A stretch of DNA of 44,940 bases, taken from assembly GCA_029561955.1 (NCBI GenBank), contig JAKQWO010000081.1, positions 1-44,940 on the forward strand, given 5' to 3'. This document shows, piece by piece, positions 24,188 to 33,221 of the stretch (positions are counted from its first letter, which is position 1; each line of letters opens with the position of its first letter). The translations under genes and the position numbers were made by a program. Under the pieces are notes generated by a model. That model searched no databases. It was not told the DNA's origin and saw only the letters and a program-made list of their open reading frames with translations. The DNA is from Candidatus Cloacimonadota bacterium. Its GTDB lineage: Bacteria; Cloacimonadota; Cloacimonadia; Cloacimonadales; Cloacimonadaceae.

Positions 24188-27025
24188 TTATTTCATCAAC
24201 AGCATCTTATGCACGCTGCTCTTACCGGCAGAGCTAAGGCGCACAAAAAAGACGCCTGAAGCTACACCTTTACCCCTAAAGTCCTTACCATCCCACACCG
24301 CTTGATGTTCACCCATAACTTTTGGTTCATTTACCAAGGTTTTCACAAACTGCCCCTTGATATTGTAGATGTCCAGCTTTGCCATGCTATCGGTGGCAAT
24401 CTGATAACTGATCGTGGTGGTAGGGTTGAAGGGGTTGGGGTAGTTTCCTACGATCTTAGCTTGCCGGATGGGTGGTGTCCAGGTGTTGCTATGAGCGGCC
24501 TTACCCCAAAGTCCGGTAACTCTACTGCCCGCTCTCTCATCCTTCCAAATAATGAAGGCCGTATTCTCGTATATGGCAATGATGGGGGAATGTTGATAAC
24601 ATCGTGCATCACAGAGCAACACAGGCGAGCTGTCTATCAGCGTTCCATCCGCATTCATACGAAGAGTATAGATATCGCCGGCGTGTCCGAATGCGTAGAT
24701 CGCGGTGCCATCCTCAAAAGCTGCGAAACTAATATCACCGTCACTATATCTCGCAGGAATGATGGATATTCCTCCCTCTGGAGTCAGAAGGTTGCCCATC
24801 GCATCCACGCTATGATATTTGTAGTCATCGTAGTTGTTTTGCGTCAATAAGCCCAGGCAGTCGCCAACTTTAGCTACAGTTATGATACGACCTTCATTAA
24901 AGCGTATTCCTGCCTCGCCCCAGAGTCTGTTGCCTTGAGGATCGATCTTCTGCAGGATATTGCTGTGGTTGAAGTCCGCATAAGATAGGCGAATCACCAG
25001 GTAGAGATCATCGCCCATCACCGCACTGCCACTGATTATAAGGGGATCGTCCTCACAGAAGGTTTCTGAGCTGAGGAGTATGCTGCCATACTCTCCAACG
25101 GTATTGATCAAACCGTCAGAGTCAAATACCGAAGCCCTGAGAAAGGTCAGTCTATCAGAGGTGCTGGAGGTTTCCCATTCCTTGTAGATGAGCAGGCCAT
25201 TTTGAAAGCCCATTAAAGTGAGATAAAAGTTGGGATTGCCAGTCCAAATCAGCTTTCCATTCTCACCCCACTGAGCGATACCGTTTACAAACTTTTGACC
25301 CATAATCATGTTTGGTTGACCATGGCCGGGGGCTTGGACCCAAAATAGATAGATAGTGTCGTCCACACAACCCATCATCTGTTTCCTTTCTACAATCTCA
25401 ATGCCATCATCCCCAAAGCAAAGATCGCCATGATAATCTATTGCCTGCAGATAGGCTTTTCTCAGATTCCCCCATCCATTACTATAGAACAGATACAATT
25501 TGTTGTCATTGCTTACTACCGCTTGCCGCAGATAGCTGTCTCTACTCAGGCGTCGCACGGCGCGTCCATTCGGCTCCAGAAGGGGCTGCATATATTGATT
25601 ATAGATCTGATAGTAAAGACTTCCATTTTGTCTGGCATCTTTCCAGATGCTCACAAACCTGTCGCCAAGAAGCATACAGTGATGATGATTCACTGCAACA
25701 CCTGGAATGCCGCAATCCAGCCTGTCTTCCAAAACTATGCCGGCGGGATCATGGACGAGTGAGCCATCCATATTCATCGCTTGCAATTTTATCCTTTGCT
25801 GCGTACTATCAATGCAACGCCACAGAAAAATAGCCCTGTCACTCGCAGCCAAGGTAAGCATCCGATCAATATCATCATTGGTAATCATCCGGGGTGTATC
25901 AAATTGAGCGACATCTGAAGCGTCATAGAGCTGGGCTTCACGATCCCAGCTTACCATGATTTTCCCATCCGGGTACTCGTATATTTTCCCATAATTAGAG
26001 CTGATTGCAAGCCGCTCTTCAATACTCCAGAGTTGCTCCAGAGTCGGAGATAACATATGAATCTCCATCACTGATGAGCTGATACCGGTGTGCATGTATG
26101 CTACCCTGCCATCACTTAAGAACTTGAGATCCATAAAGTGGAAATCAGAGCTGGGGCAAAGAATGTTTTGATCATACATCAGCTCTCCATTTGCGTCCAG
26201 TTTGTTGATTATCAAGTTGTAACCGCCAGTGACGTAGAGTATATACTCGCCATTCACAGGGCCGATTGCTTTTACTCTCGGTATCCTTCCAAAGAGATCG
26301 GCAAGGGCAGGACAAAAATCCTCAACCAGCACTCCCGCTTCTGTATAGCGCAACATCTTTCTTATATAGTTATAATCTTCGTCCATAATGAGAATATGCA
26401 CCAAAAAACCACCCTCAGGATGAGCCAGCACCCCCTCAAGCCTGAAGGTTCCTTCCAGGTCAAACAAGACCAGCTCCGCCTCACCCCAAAGTTTGTTGCC
26501 GCCTGAATCATAGCTTTGTGCATAGATGGGGCCTCCTCCTCGCTCCGCTTGAGAAAGCACCGTGAGACCACCCGCATCGTTGGCAGTCATACCGTATAAA
26601 GCAGTATCGGGGGAAAAATCATTCAGCTTGATTCCCTCGCTGGCCCAGAGGCTTTGTCCCTCAGGATTCACCTTTTGCACATACATATGGTAGCCATCAT
26701 AGCTGTAGTATTCTTTCCACAAAACAAAGAAATTGCCGTCACTGCTGGGAATCACGTCAAACAGCGACTGGTCCCGATCCTCAAGGTAGGATAGACACAT
26801 GGCTTCAGTAGTAAGAGGCACACCCGTAGAGCTGATTTTATGACAGTAGATACTCTCAGACAACCTGCTGTGATCATTAAAGAAAACCAGCCAATCTCCC
26901 TCTGCTGTTTGAAAGCTAAGATGATTAAAATAGAGGTAATCTGCCTGGCGGATCGCAAATTCCCCCGCCATCAAAAAAGAGGCTGTCCACAAAAGTAGAC
27001 ACACACCAAGGGCTACTCTTCTCAT
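24188..27025 (-). CDS. T9SS-exported propeller-repeat protein, array member 2
   Basis: A 945-residue paralogue. The open frame continues upstream to 27067, but the true start is the ATG at 27025: AAGGAG lies seven bases ahead, and the peptide then begins MRRVALGVCLLLWTASFLMA, a signal peptide matching its siblings. The same blade pattern follows (MYVQKVNPEGQSLWASEGIKL, IYAQSYDSGGNKLWGEAELVL, LQKIDPQGNRLWGEAGIRF). The T9SS tail has GNYPNPFNPTTTISYQI and SGVFFVRL. It is the most diverged member near the tail: the DDALQTP linker found in the other three is replaced, and EPKVMGEHQ replaces EHKARG.HQ. It stands alone between gaps of 242 and 314 nt and has its own promoter-like signal. Confidence 0.8.
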   Translation of the reverse strand: MRRVALGVCLLLWTASFLMAGEFAIRQADYLYFNHLSFQTAEGDWLVFFNDHSRLSESIYCHKISSTGVPLTTEAMCLSYLEDRDQSLFDVIPSSDGNFFVLWKEYYSYDGYHMYVQKVNPEGQSLWASEGIKLNDFSPDTALYGMTANDAGGLTVLSQAERGGGPIYAQSYDSGGNKLWGEAELVLFDLEGTFRLEGVLAHPEGGFLVHILIMDEDYNYIRKMLRYTEAGVLVEDFCPALADLFGRIPRVKAIGPVNGEYILYVTGGYNLIINKLDANGELMYDQNILCPSSDFHFMDLKFLSDGRVAYMHTGISSSVMEIHMLSPTLEQLWSIEERLAISSNYGKIYEYPDGKIMVSWDREAQLYDASDVAQFDTPRMITNDDIDRMLTLAASDRAIFLWRCIDSTQQRIKLQAMNMDGSLVHDPAGIVLEDRLDCGIPGVAVNHHHCMLLGDRFVSIWKDARQNGSLYYQIYNQYMQPLLEPNGRAVRRLSRDSYLRQAVVSNDNKLYLFYSNGWGNLRKAYLQAIDYHGDLCFGDDGIEIVERKQMMGCVDDTIYLFWVQAPGHGQPNMIMGQKFVNGIAQWGENGKLIWTGNPNFYLTLMGFQNGLLIYKEWETSSTSDRLTFLRASVFDSDGLINTVGEYGSILLSSETFCEDDPLIISGSAVMGDDLYLVIRLSYADFNHSNILQKIDPQGNRLWGEAGIRFNEGRIITVAKVGDCLGLLTQNNYDDYKYHSVDAMGNLLTPEGGISIIPARYSDGDISFAAFEDGTAIYAFGHAGDIYTLRMNADGTLIDSSPVLLCDARCYQHSPIIAIYENTAFIIWKDERAGSRVTGLWGKAAHSNTWTPPIRQAKIVGNYPNPFNPTTTISYQIATDSMAKLDIYNIKGQFVKTLVNEPKVMGEHQAVWDGKDFRGKGVASGVFFVRLSSAGKSSVHKMLLMK

Positions 27026-27339
27026 TTTTATCTCCTTGCCCGCTTGAGGCATTGGTGTTGGCAGCAAAAAGCCAACATACAGTTTATGGCTCTGTGAGAA
27101 GTTTTTAGCTTCTCGTTATTTACGTTTACACACAGCTCAGTAGCTTGGGCGCATTCTTGCCAAAATGCTGATAACTGTCAAGTTGTATTTTCACCAAAAC
27201 CCGAAAAATCTCGTAATCTACTGTCGACTGACGACTGACCACTTGGAAAGCGGCGCTTCAGCAACCGCCGTACAGGGTTGCTAAGGGCAATCGACCACAC
27301 AAACCACGTCTCCCCGAAACGGGCGTCAGCAACTAACAA
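27026..27339. other. Intergenic region between array members 3 and 2
   Basis: 314 nt with the ribosome site and promoter-like box of member 2 and a hairpin AGCAACC/GGTTGCT (27260-27282) that resembles the dispersed hairpin repeats (it also contains CCGCCGTAC). That hairpin lies 58 nt past the stop of member 3 and could end its transcript, but no T-run follows. No gene seen. Confidence 0.6.
27153..27181 (-). promoter_or_regulatory. Promoter-like signal for array member 2
   Basis: Minus strand: TTGACA (27181-27176), a 17-nt spacer, AAGAAT (27158-27153), 128 nt ahead of the start codon. Nearly the same box, spacing and distance as before member 1. Confidence 0.4.
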
Positions 27340-30210
27340 CTATTTCATCAACACCATCTTATGCACGCTACTCTTACCGGCAGAGCTAAGACGCACAAAA
27401 AAGACGCCTGAAGCTACACCTTTACCCCTGAAATCCTTACCATCCCACACCGCTTGATGTTTACCTCTGGCTTTATGTTCCTTCACCAAGGTTTTTACCA
27501 ATTGCCCCTTGATGTTGTAAACTTCCAGCTTTGCCATGCCTTCGGTAGCGATGTGATAGCTGATCGTGGTGCTGGGATTGAAGGGGTTGGGATAGTTGCC
27601 GATGATCTGAGCTTGCTGGATAGGTGTTTGCAGGGCGTCGTCAACAGGTGTGCTGCTCTGCACCGTGTTGCCCCAGAGTCCCACAATGTCTCTTGCTGCC
27701 CTTTGATCCATCCAGGTGACAAAGGCCGTATTGGAGTAGGTGGCGATGCGGGGTTGCGTTTGGGCATTACGTGCATCACAAAGCACCACAGGAGCACTAT
27801 CCGTAGGCGTTCCATCTGCTTCCATGCGGCGGTAATAGACGTCAGAATCAAAACCTTTATAAAAGACAAAAGCGCAGATCATGGAGCCATCATCAAAGCT
27901 GGCAAGACTTAGCTGTCGCGGTTCATAGGCTGCAGGGATGATGTTAATTCCACCTTCCGGAGTCTGAAAGTTGCCTTCCATGTCCGCACTGTGGATGTTG
28001 TAGCCAGCACCGCTCTGCGTCAAAAATGTCAAGGCATCGTCCTTGACGAGGATGTTACTGATCTCACTTTCCATCACAAAGCTAATCCCAGACTCGCCCC
28101 AGAGTCTGTTACCCCAAGTGCCTATCTTTTGCATGATGTAATCTCTTGAAGTCTCCGGATTTGCCAAGCGGAAGATAATGCAGAGGTCTTCTCCCATCGT
28201 GCCGGTGCCAACAAGCGTGTTTGTCTGGCTGACGTCTTCCGAGCTCAGGAAAATGCTGTTCTGACCTCCAACCCCAACTATTTGACCATAAGAGTCAAAT
28301 AGCAAGGCCTTGAGGTGGGTGGAGCTTTCTCCCGAATATGGGCTATAGTGATCGCTATATATGAGAAAGCCATTTTCAAAACCCAACAAAGTATATTGAT
28401 GGTTGGGCACACTGGCTAAAAGCAGCTCTCCATGTTGTCCCCACTGAGCCTGACCGTTCAAATACTTCTGACCCATAATCTTGTATGGGTTGCTCACGCT
28501 GGGTTCAGTCCAAAACAGATAGACGACATTGCCTACACAGCCCATCATCAGGTTTTTGTTGACAAACTGCAGTCCGCTATCACCAAAACACAGATTGCCC
28601 TGATAATCAATCGCTTGGAGGATGACGGTGTTCACGCCCAGGTCGTTAAACAGGATATACAGCTTATTATCATCGCTTACCACACATTGTACCATGCTCA
28701 GAGCGTTATCACCCAGGGGTTGGAGAGGGCGGCCATCGGGCTCCAAAAGAGGCTGCATATTCTGATCAAAAAGCTGATAATAGATGCCTGATTTAAGGAA
28801 AGAATACTCATCAATGCTGGATGCTTCAGTGCGTTTTTCCAGCCAGATGCTCAAAAATCTGTTTCCCAAGCTAAAACATTGATGCTTGCCCCTAGAAAGG
28901 CCACCATCACAGACTCCAGCCAACCTGTCTTCCAAAACCATACCAGCGGGAGCATGAGCGAGTGTTCCGTCTGTATGCAAAATCTGCAGCTTGATCATTT
29001 GCAGTCTGTTTCGGATATCACGCCACAGAAAGATGCCCCTGTCGCCAGTAGGCAGGACACGCATAGCCTTTGGATGGAGATACAACTCGTCTGTTACAGC
29101 CCGACTCTGTGCGAAAAGTTTGGCACCCGTAGTATCAAAAAACTGGGCATAAGGCTCCACTGTGAGCAAGATTTTCCCATCCGGACACTCGTTCACCAGC
29201 ATTTTGCCGTCAGAGGGATACTGCTCGGCAGCACTCCAAAGTAGTTCCAAATCAGGAGATACCATATTAAGGGTGTATGTCACAGGGTATCCGTCTGTCA
29301 GCACATAGGCCACTCTGCCATCGCTCAAAAGCCTAATCTCGTTAAAGCTCTTATGCTGAAGAAAACACACCAAATTCTGAGCCAGTACAGCTTCTCCGTT
29401 TGCTCCTGCTTTATTGATTCTGAGAGTATCTACATCTACCGTGTAGAGCAAATACTCGCCATTTACCGGCCCGATGATGTCAGCCAGTCTCCTTTCAAAG
29501 AGGTTGAATGCCGACATAAAGTCATCGTCGACAAGCATACCCGTACCTGAAAATCGCAGCACTTTGTATGACGTCTCCGCTCTGATGTTAATATGCACCA
29601 AAAAGCCTCCACCAGGGTAGGATGATACGTTTTTCATCTCCACCATATCATCCAGGTCTACCAAGGCCAATCCGGCTTCACCCCATGTTTTACTGCCGGA
29701 TGAGTCATAGTTTTGCCCATAGATGGGGTTTGACCAATAATCTTGATAAACCACCGTAATACCACCGATATCGTTGGCAAGCACCCTGCAAGACTTGTCA
29801 GTATAGGTGTTACTCGCGAGTCGAACACCTTCGCTGTCCCAAAGGCATTCACAATCTGGCGTCAATTTTTGCATATAGGTATAGCCAGAAGCGGCAAACT
29901 CCTTCCAGATAACGATGAAATTGCCATCGTTGGTAGGGATCACATCCAGTAGAGTTTGGTCTGTCTCTTTGTATGACAAAAGTATAGCTTCGTTGGTGAG
30001 AAGCTCTCCTGCTGCACTGAGTTTATGGCAATAGATACTCCCAGACAATGTGCTGTGATCGGTAAAGAAAACCAGCCAATCTCCAGCCGCTGTTTGGAAG
30101 CTAAACTCTGTTAAAGTCAGCTCATTTGCCTGACGGATGACAAATTCATCCGCCACTAAAAAGGTGGCTGTGCACAAAATTAGACATAACAGGAGGGCGA
30201 TTCTTCTCAT
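27340..30210 (-). CDS. T9SS-exported propeller-repeat protein, array member 3
   Basis: A 956-residue paralogue, the longest of the four, with a signal peptide MRRIALLLCLILCTATFLVA and AAGGAG ahead of the ATG. Blades follow the family pattern (YMQKLTPDCECLWDSEGVRL, IYGQNYDSSGSKTWGEAGLAL, IMGQKYLNGQAQWGQHGELLL). A short insert after WLEKRTEASSIDEYSF accounts for the extra length. The T9SS tail has GNYPNPFNPSTTISYHI, LEVYNIKGQLVKTL and SGVFFVRL. It begins only 14 nt after member 4, so members 4 and 3 are very probably one transcript. Function unknown. Confidence 0.8.
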   Translation of the reverse strand: MRRIALLLCLILCTATFLVADEFVIRQANELTLTEFSFQTAAGDWLVFFTDHSTLSGSIYCHKLSAAGELLTNEAILLSYKETDQTLLDVIPTNDGNFIVIWKEFAASGYTYMQKLTPDCECLWDSEGVRLASNTYTDKSCRVLANDIGGITVVYQDYWSNPIYGQNYDSSGSKTWGEAGLALVDLDDMVEMKNVSSYPGGGFLVHINIRAETSYKVLRFSGTGMLVDDDFMSAFNLFERRLADIIGPVNGEYLLYTVDVDTLRINKAGANGEAVLAQNLVCFLQHKSFNEIRLLSDGRVAYVLTDGYPVTYTLNMVSPDLELLWSAAEQYPSDGKMLVNECPDGKILLTVEPYAQFFDTTGAKLFAQSRAVTDELYLHPKAMRVLPTGDRGIFLWRDIRNRLQMIKLQILHTDGTLAHAPAGMVLEDRLAGVCDGGLSRGKHQCFSLGNRFLSIWLEKRTEASSIDEYSFLKSGIYYQLFDQNMQPLLEPDGRPLQPLGDNALSMVQCVVSDDNKLYILFNDLGVNTVILQAIDYQGNLCFGDSGLQFVNKNLMMGCVGNVVYLFWTEPSVSNPYKIMGQKYLNGQAQWGQHGELLLASVPNHQYTLLGFENGFLIYSDHYSPYSGESSTHLKALLFDSYGQIVGVGGQNSIFLSSEDVSQTNTLVGTGTMGEDLCIIFRLANPETSRDYIMQKIGTWGNRLWGESGISFVMESEISNILVKDDALTFLTQSGAGYNIHSADMEGNFQTPEGGINIIPAAYEPRQLSLASFDDGSMICAFVFYKGFDSDVYYRRMEADGTPTDSAPVVLCDARNAQTQPRIATYSNTAFVTWMDQRAARDIVGLWGNTVQSSTPVDDALQTPIQQAQIIGNYPNPFNPSTTISYHIATEGMAKLEVYNIKGQLVKTLVKEHKARGKHQAVWDGKDFRGKGVASGVFFVRLSSAGKSSVHKMVLMK

Positions 30211-30224
30211 TTTGCTCTCCTTAT

Positions 30225-33056
30225 CTATTTCTTGAGCAGCATTTTATGCGTGCTGCTCTTACCGGCAGAACTGAGGCGCACAAAAAAGACGCCTGAAGCG
30301 ACACCTTTACCCCTGAAATCCTTTCCATCCCACACCGCTTGATGTTTACCTCTGGCTTTATGTTCCTTCACCAGGGTCTTTACCAACTGTCCCTTGATGT
30401 TGTAAACTTCCAGCTTTGCCATGCCCTCGACAGCGATGTTGTAGCTAATAGTGGTAGAGGGGTTGAAGGGATTGGGATAGTTGCTGATGATCTGAGCTTG
30501 ATGGATAGGTGTTTGCAGGGCGTCGTCAACAGGTGTGCTGCTCTGCACCGTGTTGCCCCAAAGGCCAGTAACTTCTTCACCTGCCCTTTCGTCTATCCAA
30601 GTGATGAGCGCTGTATTGGAATATGTGGCGATGCGGGGCTGAGATTGGGCATTACGTGCATTACAAAGCACCACAGGAGCACTATCCGTAGGCGTTCCAT
30701 CGGCATTCATGCGCCGGTAATAGACGTCAGAATCAATAGCACCATCAGTGAAAGCGCAGATCATGGAGCCGTCGTCGAAGGCGGCAAAATCTACCTCTTT
30801 GGGTGCATAGATTGCTGGGATGATATTGATTCCAGCTTCCGGGGTCTGAAAGTTGCCCAAGGCGTCTACACTATGATAGGAGTATCCATCATCATCTTGT
30901 GCTAAAAAACACAAAGCATCACTCTTGACGACGGTGTTTTTGATGACTTGACCACCTCCAAAGTTTATCCCAGACGCTCCCCAGAGCCAGTGACCTTGAG
31001 GGCTGACCTTCTGCAGGATGTAGCTGGTTGTGGATTCCTGACTGTTCCGGCGGACGATCAGGCAGAGATCATCGCCCATCTTACCCATGCCATAGAGGGA
31101 ATATCCGGGGCTGATTGTTTCGGAGCACAAGATGATGGAATTGTCGCCTCCAACGGAGGTTATCAGCCCATAAACGTCAAACATCAAGGCTTTGAGATGG
31201 GCATTGCCTTCACCCGTAGAGGAGCTGTATTGGTCACTATAAACAAGCAGGCCATTTTCAAAGCCCAACAAGGTGTACTGATGGTTGGTCACACTGCCCA
31301 AAAGTTGCTCTCCATGTTGATTCCACTGGGCTATACCGTTCACATATTTTTGGCCCATAATCCTGCTTGAGCTACCGTCACTGGAGCCCGTCCAAAACAA
31401 GTAGATAACGTGGTCTACAATACCCATAATCTGGTTTCTGAGCCCAAACTCAATTCCGCCTTCACCAAAGCATAGGCTGCCATAATAATCTATCGCTTGC
31501 AGATAATCTCTGCCGTTGGATGCGACTCTGTATAACAGATACAACCTGTTATCGTTGCCCAATATGGCTTGTCTCAGTTCCATAATTCCATCCGCAGAGG
31601 GTCGGAGCGGTCGGCCATTGGGTTCCAAGAGAGGCTGCATATTTTGATCAAGCAGTTGGTAGTAAATCCCTCCCTTGTTCAAACCTGCTCGTGTATCATA
31701 CCAAATGCTCACAAACCTATTGTCCAAGGCAAAGCAACGACTCGCCTTACCTCCACTCTCATTTCCACAGATGCCTACTAACCTTTCCTCCAAGATCAAG
31801 CCTGTGGGAGCATGAGTAAGGCTTCCATCCATGCTCAATGCCTGCAATTTGAGCACTTGCTCTGTATTCTGTTTACAGCTCCACAGGAATATACCACTGT
31901 CTTCGGTAGAAAAAACATGGAAGTCAATCATATTATCTGTAGTTATAGGCTGGCTTTGGGAGAGAAGCTTGGCGCCGGAAGTGTCAAAAAACTGAACGAC
32001 ACTACCGACAGTCACCATGATTGTCCCACCCGAAAATTCGTCTATCTCAGCATAATTGTAGTATCCAAAAATCTCCCCAACATTCCAAAGTGGTTCCAAA
32101 GAAGGAGACAGCATATAAAGACGATCCGACAGAGTTCCAACACCAGCCATTAAGTAGGCTACTCTTCCATTGCTCAAAAGCTTAATGCCCTTTAGGGTGC
32201 CATTGAAAGATATGTTCTGAGCCAATACGGGCTGCCCATCCACTCCTACTTTATTGATCTGTATGTTATTGTCGAAGATTCTGTAGACTAGATACTCGCC
32301 ATTTTCGGGGCCAACTATTGCAGTAAAGTAATTTGCAAATAGGTCTGTGGGTACGATGGACTGGTTGCTGACGAGCATTCCCGCATCGGAAAACCTTAGC
32401 ACCTCATATCTGTTGTTGACCTCCGGGTCTATGTAGAGATGCAACAGAAAGCCACCTCCAGGATAAGCTGCCATGCCTTTGAGCTCTACCAAATCATCCA
32501 TTTCCACCAAGGTTAATCCAGCTTCACCCCAGAGCTTATTGCCTTCATTGTCAAAGTTTTGCCCATAGATGGGATTGTCCCAGCTATCTTGATAAACCAC
32601 CGTTACACCACCGATGGCGTTGGGGAGAACCTTGTGACGCGTAGCATTGCAGAATTGATCAAAGAGAACCACGCCTCCGTCAGCCCAGAGACACTGTCCC
32701 TCCGGTGTAACTTTTTGGATGCAGTAATCGTTATTGTTGCTGCGCTCCAGCCAGATAATGACGAAATTACCATCGCTGGTGGGGATCACGTTTATCAGCG
32801 TTTGGCCTGTATCCTTGTGCGACAAAGGTATAGCTTCCGTAGTGATAAGCACACCGGTAGAGCTGATTCTATAAAAGTAGATGCTCTCGGTTAAAGTGTC
32901 GCAATTACTGAAGAAGACAAGCTGCTCACCACCCGAAGTTTCAAAATCAAACTTTTGCAAAACCAGACGATATGCTGGGCGGATGGCAAACTCATCTGCC
33001 ATCATAGAAGTGACTGTCCACAAAAGTAGACACGCAATAAGGGCAATTCGTCTCAC
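30225..33056 (-). CDS. T9SS-exported propeller-repeat protein, array member 4
   Basis: A 943-residue paralogue and first gene of the array. It starts at GTG 33056, preceded by TGGAG; the peptide MRRIALIACLLLWTVTSMMA matches its siblings, which supports the GTG. Blades include CIQKVTPEGQCLWADGGVVL, IYGQNFDNEGNKLWGEAGLTL and IMGQKYVNGIAQWNQHGEQLL. The T9SS tail has SNYPNPFNPSTTISYNI and LEVYNIKGQLVKTL. The tail and the preceding 'DSAPVVLC.ARNAQ.QPRIATYSNTA' region are almost the same as in member 3, while the middle is much more diverged. A TTGCTG-N17-TTTATA promoter lies upstream. Confidence 0.8.
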   Translation of the reverse strand: MRRIALIACLLLWTVTSMMADEFAIRPAYRLVLQKFDFETSGGEQLVFFSNCDTLTESIYFYRISSTGVLITTEAIPLSHKDTGQTLINVIPTSDGNFVIIWLERSNNNDYCIQKVTPEGQCLWADGGVVLFDQFCNATRHKVLPNAIGGVTVVYQDSWDNPIYGQNFDNEGNKLWGEAGLTLVEMDDLVELKGMAAYPGGGFLLHLYIDPEVNNRYEVLRFSDAGMLVSNQSIVPTDLFANYFTAIVGPENGEYLVYRIFDNNIQINKVGVDGQPVLAQNISFNGTLKGIKLLSNGRVAYLMAGVGTLSDRLYMLSPSLEPLWNVGEIFGYYNYAEIDEFSGGTIMVTVGSVVQFFDTSGAKLLSQSQPITTDNMIDFHVFSTEDSGIFLWSCKQNTEQVLKLQALSMDGSLTHAPTGLILEERLVGICGNESGGKASRCFALDNRFVSIWYDTRAGLNKGGIYYQLLDQNMQPLLEPNGRPLRPSADGIMELRQAILGNDNRLYLLYRVASNGRDYLQAIDYYGSLCFGEGGIEFGLRNQIMGIVDHVIYLFWTGSSDGSSSRIMGQKYVNGIAQWNQHGEQLLGSVTNHQYTLLGFENGLLVYSDQYSSSTGEGNAHLKALMFDVYGLITSVGGDNSIILCSETISPGYSLYGMGKMGDDLCLIVRRNSQESTTSYILQKVSPQGHWLWGASGINFGGGQVIKNTVVKSDALCFLAQDDDGYSYHSVDALGNFQTPEAGINIIPAIYAPKEVDFAAFDDGSMICAFTDGAIDSDVYYRRMNADGTPTDSAPVVLCNARNAQSQPRIATYSNTALITWIDERAGEEVTGLWGNTVQSSTPVDDALQTPIHQAQIISNYPNPFNPSTTISYNIAVEGMAKLEVYNIKGQLVKTLVKEHKARGKHQAVWDGKDFRGKGVASGVFFVRLSSAGKSSTHKMLLKK

Positions 33057-33085
33057 TTGTAATCTCCATACCTATTTGTCTGAAA

Positions 33086-33114
33086 TATAAAGCAATATTC
33101 ATTCCCGTCAGCAA
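33086..33114 (-). promoter_or_regulatory. Promoter-like signal for array members 4 and 3
   Basis: Minus strand: TTGCTG (33114-33109), a 17-nt spacer, TTTATA (33091-33086). It ends 29 nt before the GTG start of member 4, leaving a short leader with the ribosome site. A better -10 match than most in this window. Confidence 0.45.
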
Positions 33115-33183
33115 ACAAAATGTGAGGGATTGCCCCAAAACACCTGTAAATATCAATAAAAAGCTGGAATTTGCTTTTTTAGC

Positions 33184-33212
33184 TTGACATCAAAGCCATT
33201 TCCAGACACATG
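33184..33212 (+). promoter_or_regulatory. TTGACA promoter-like signal for the amidase gene
   Basis: TTGACA (33184-33189), a 17-nt spacer, CACATG (33207-33212). The first in-frame ATG (33210) lies inside the predicted -10, so translation probably begins at ATG 33222 or later, with a very short leader. The -10 match itself is weak. Confidence 0.35.
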
Positions 33213-33221
33213 AGCCTTACT

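Noticed and set aside
27026-27067. N-terminal extension of array member 2 (open frame to 27067)
   Set aside because: It puts 14 residues before a signal peptide that matches the siblings exactly at ATG 27025, and the ribosome site AAGGAG lies inside the extension.
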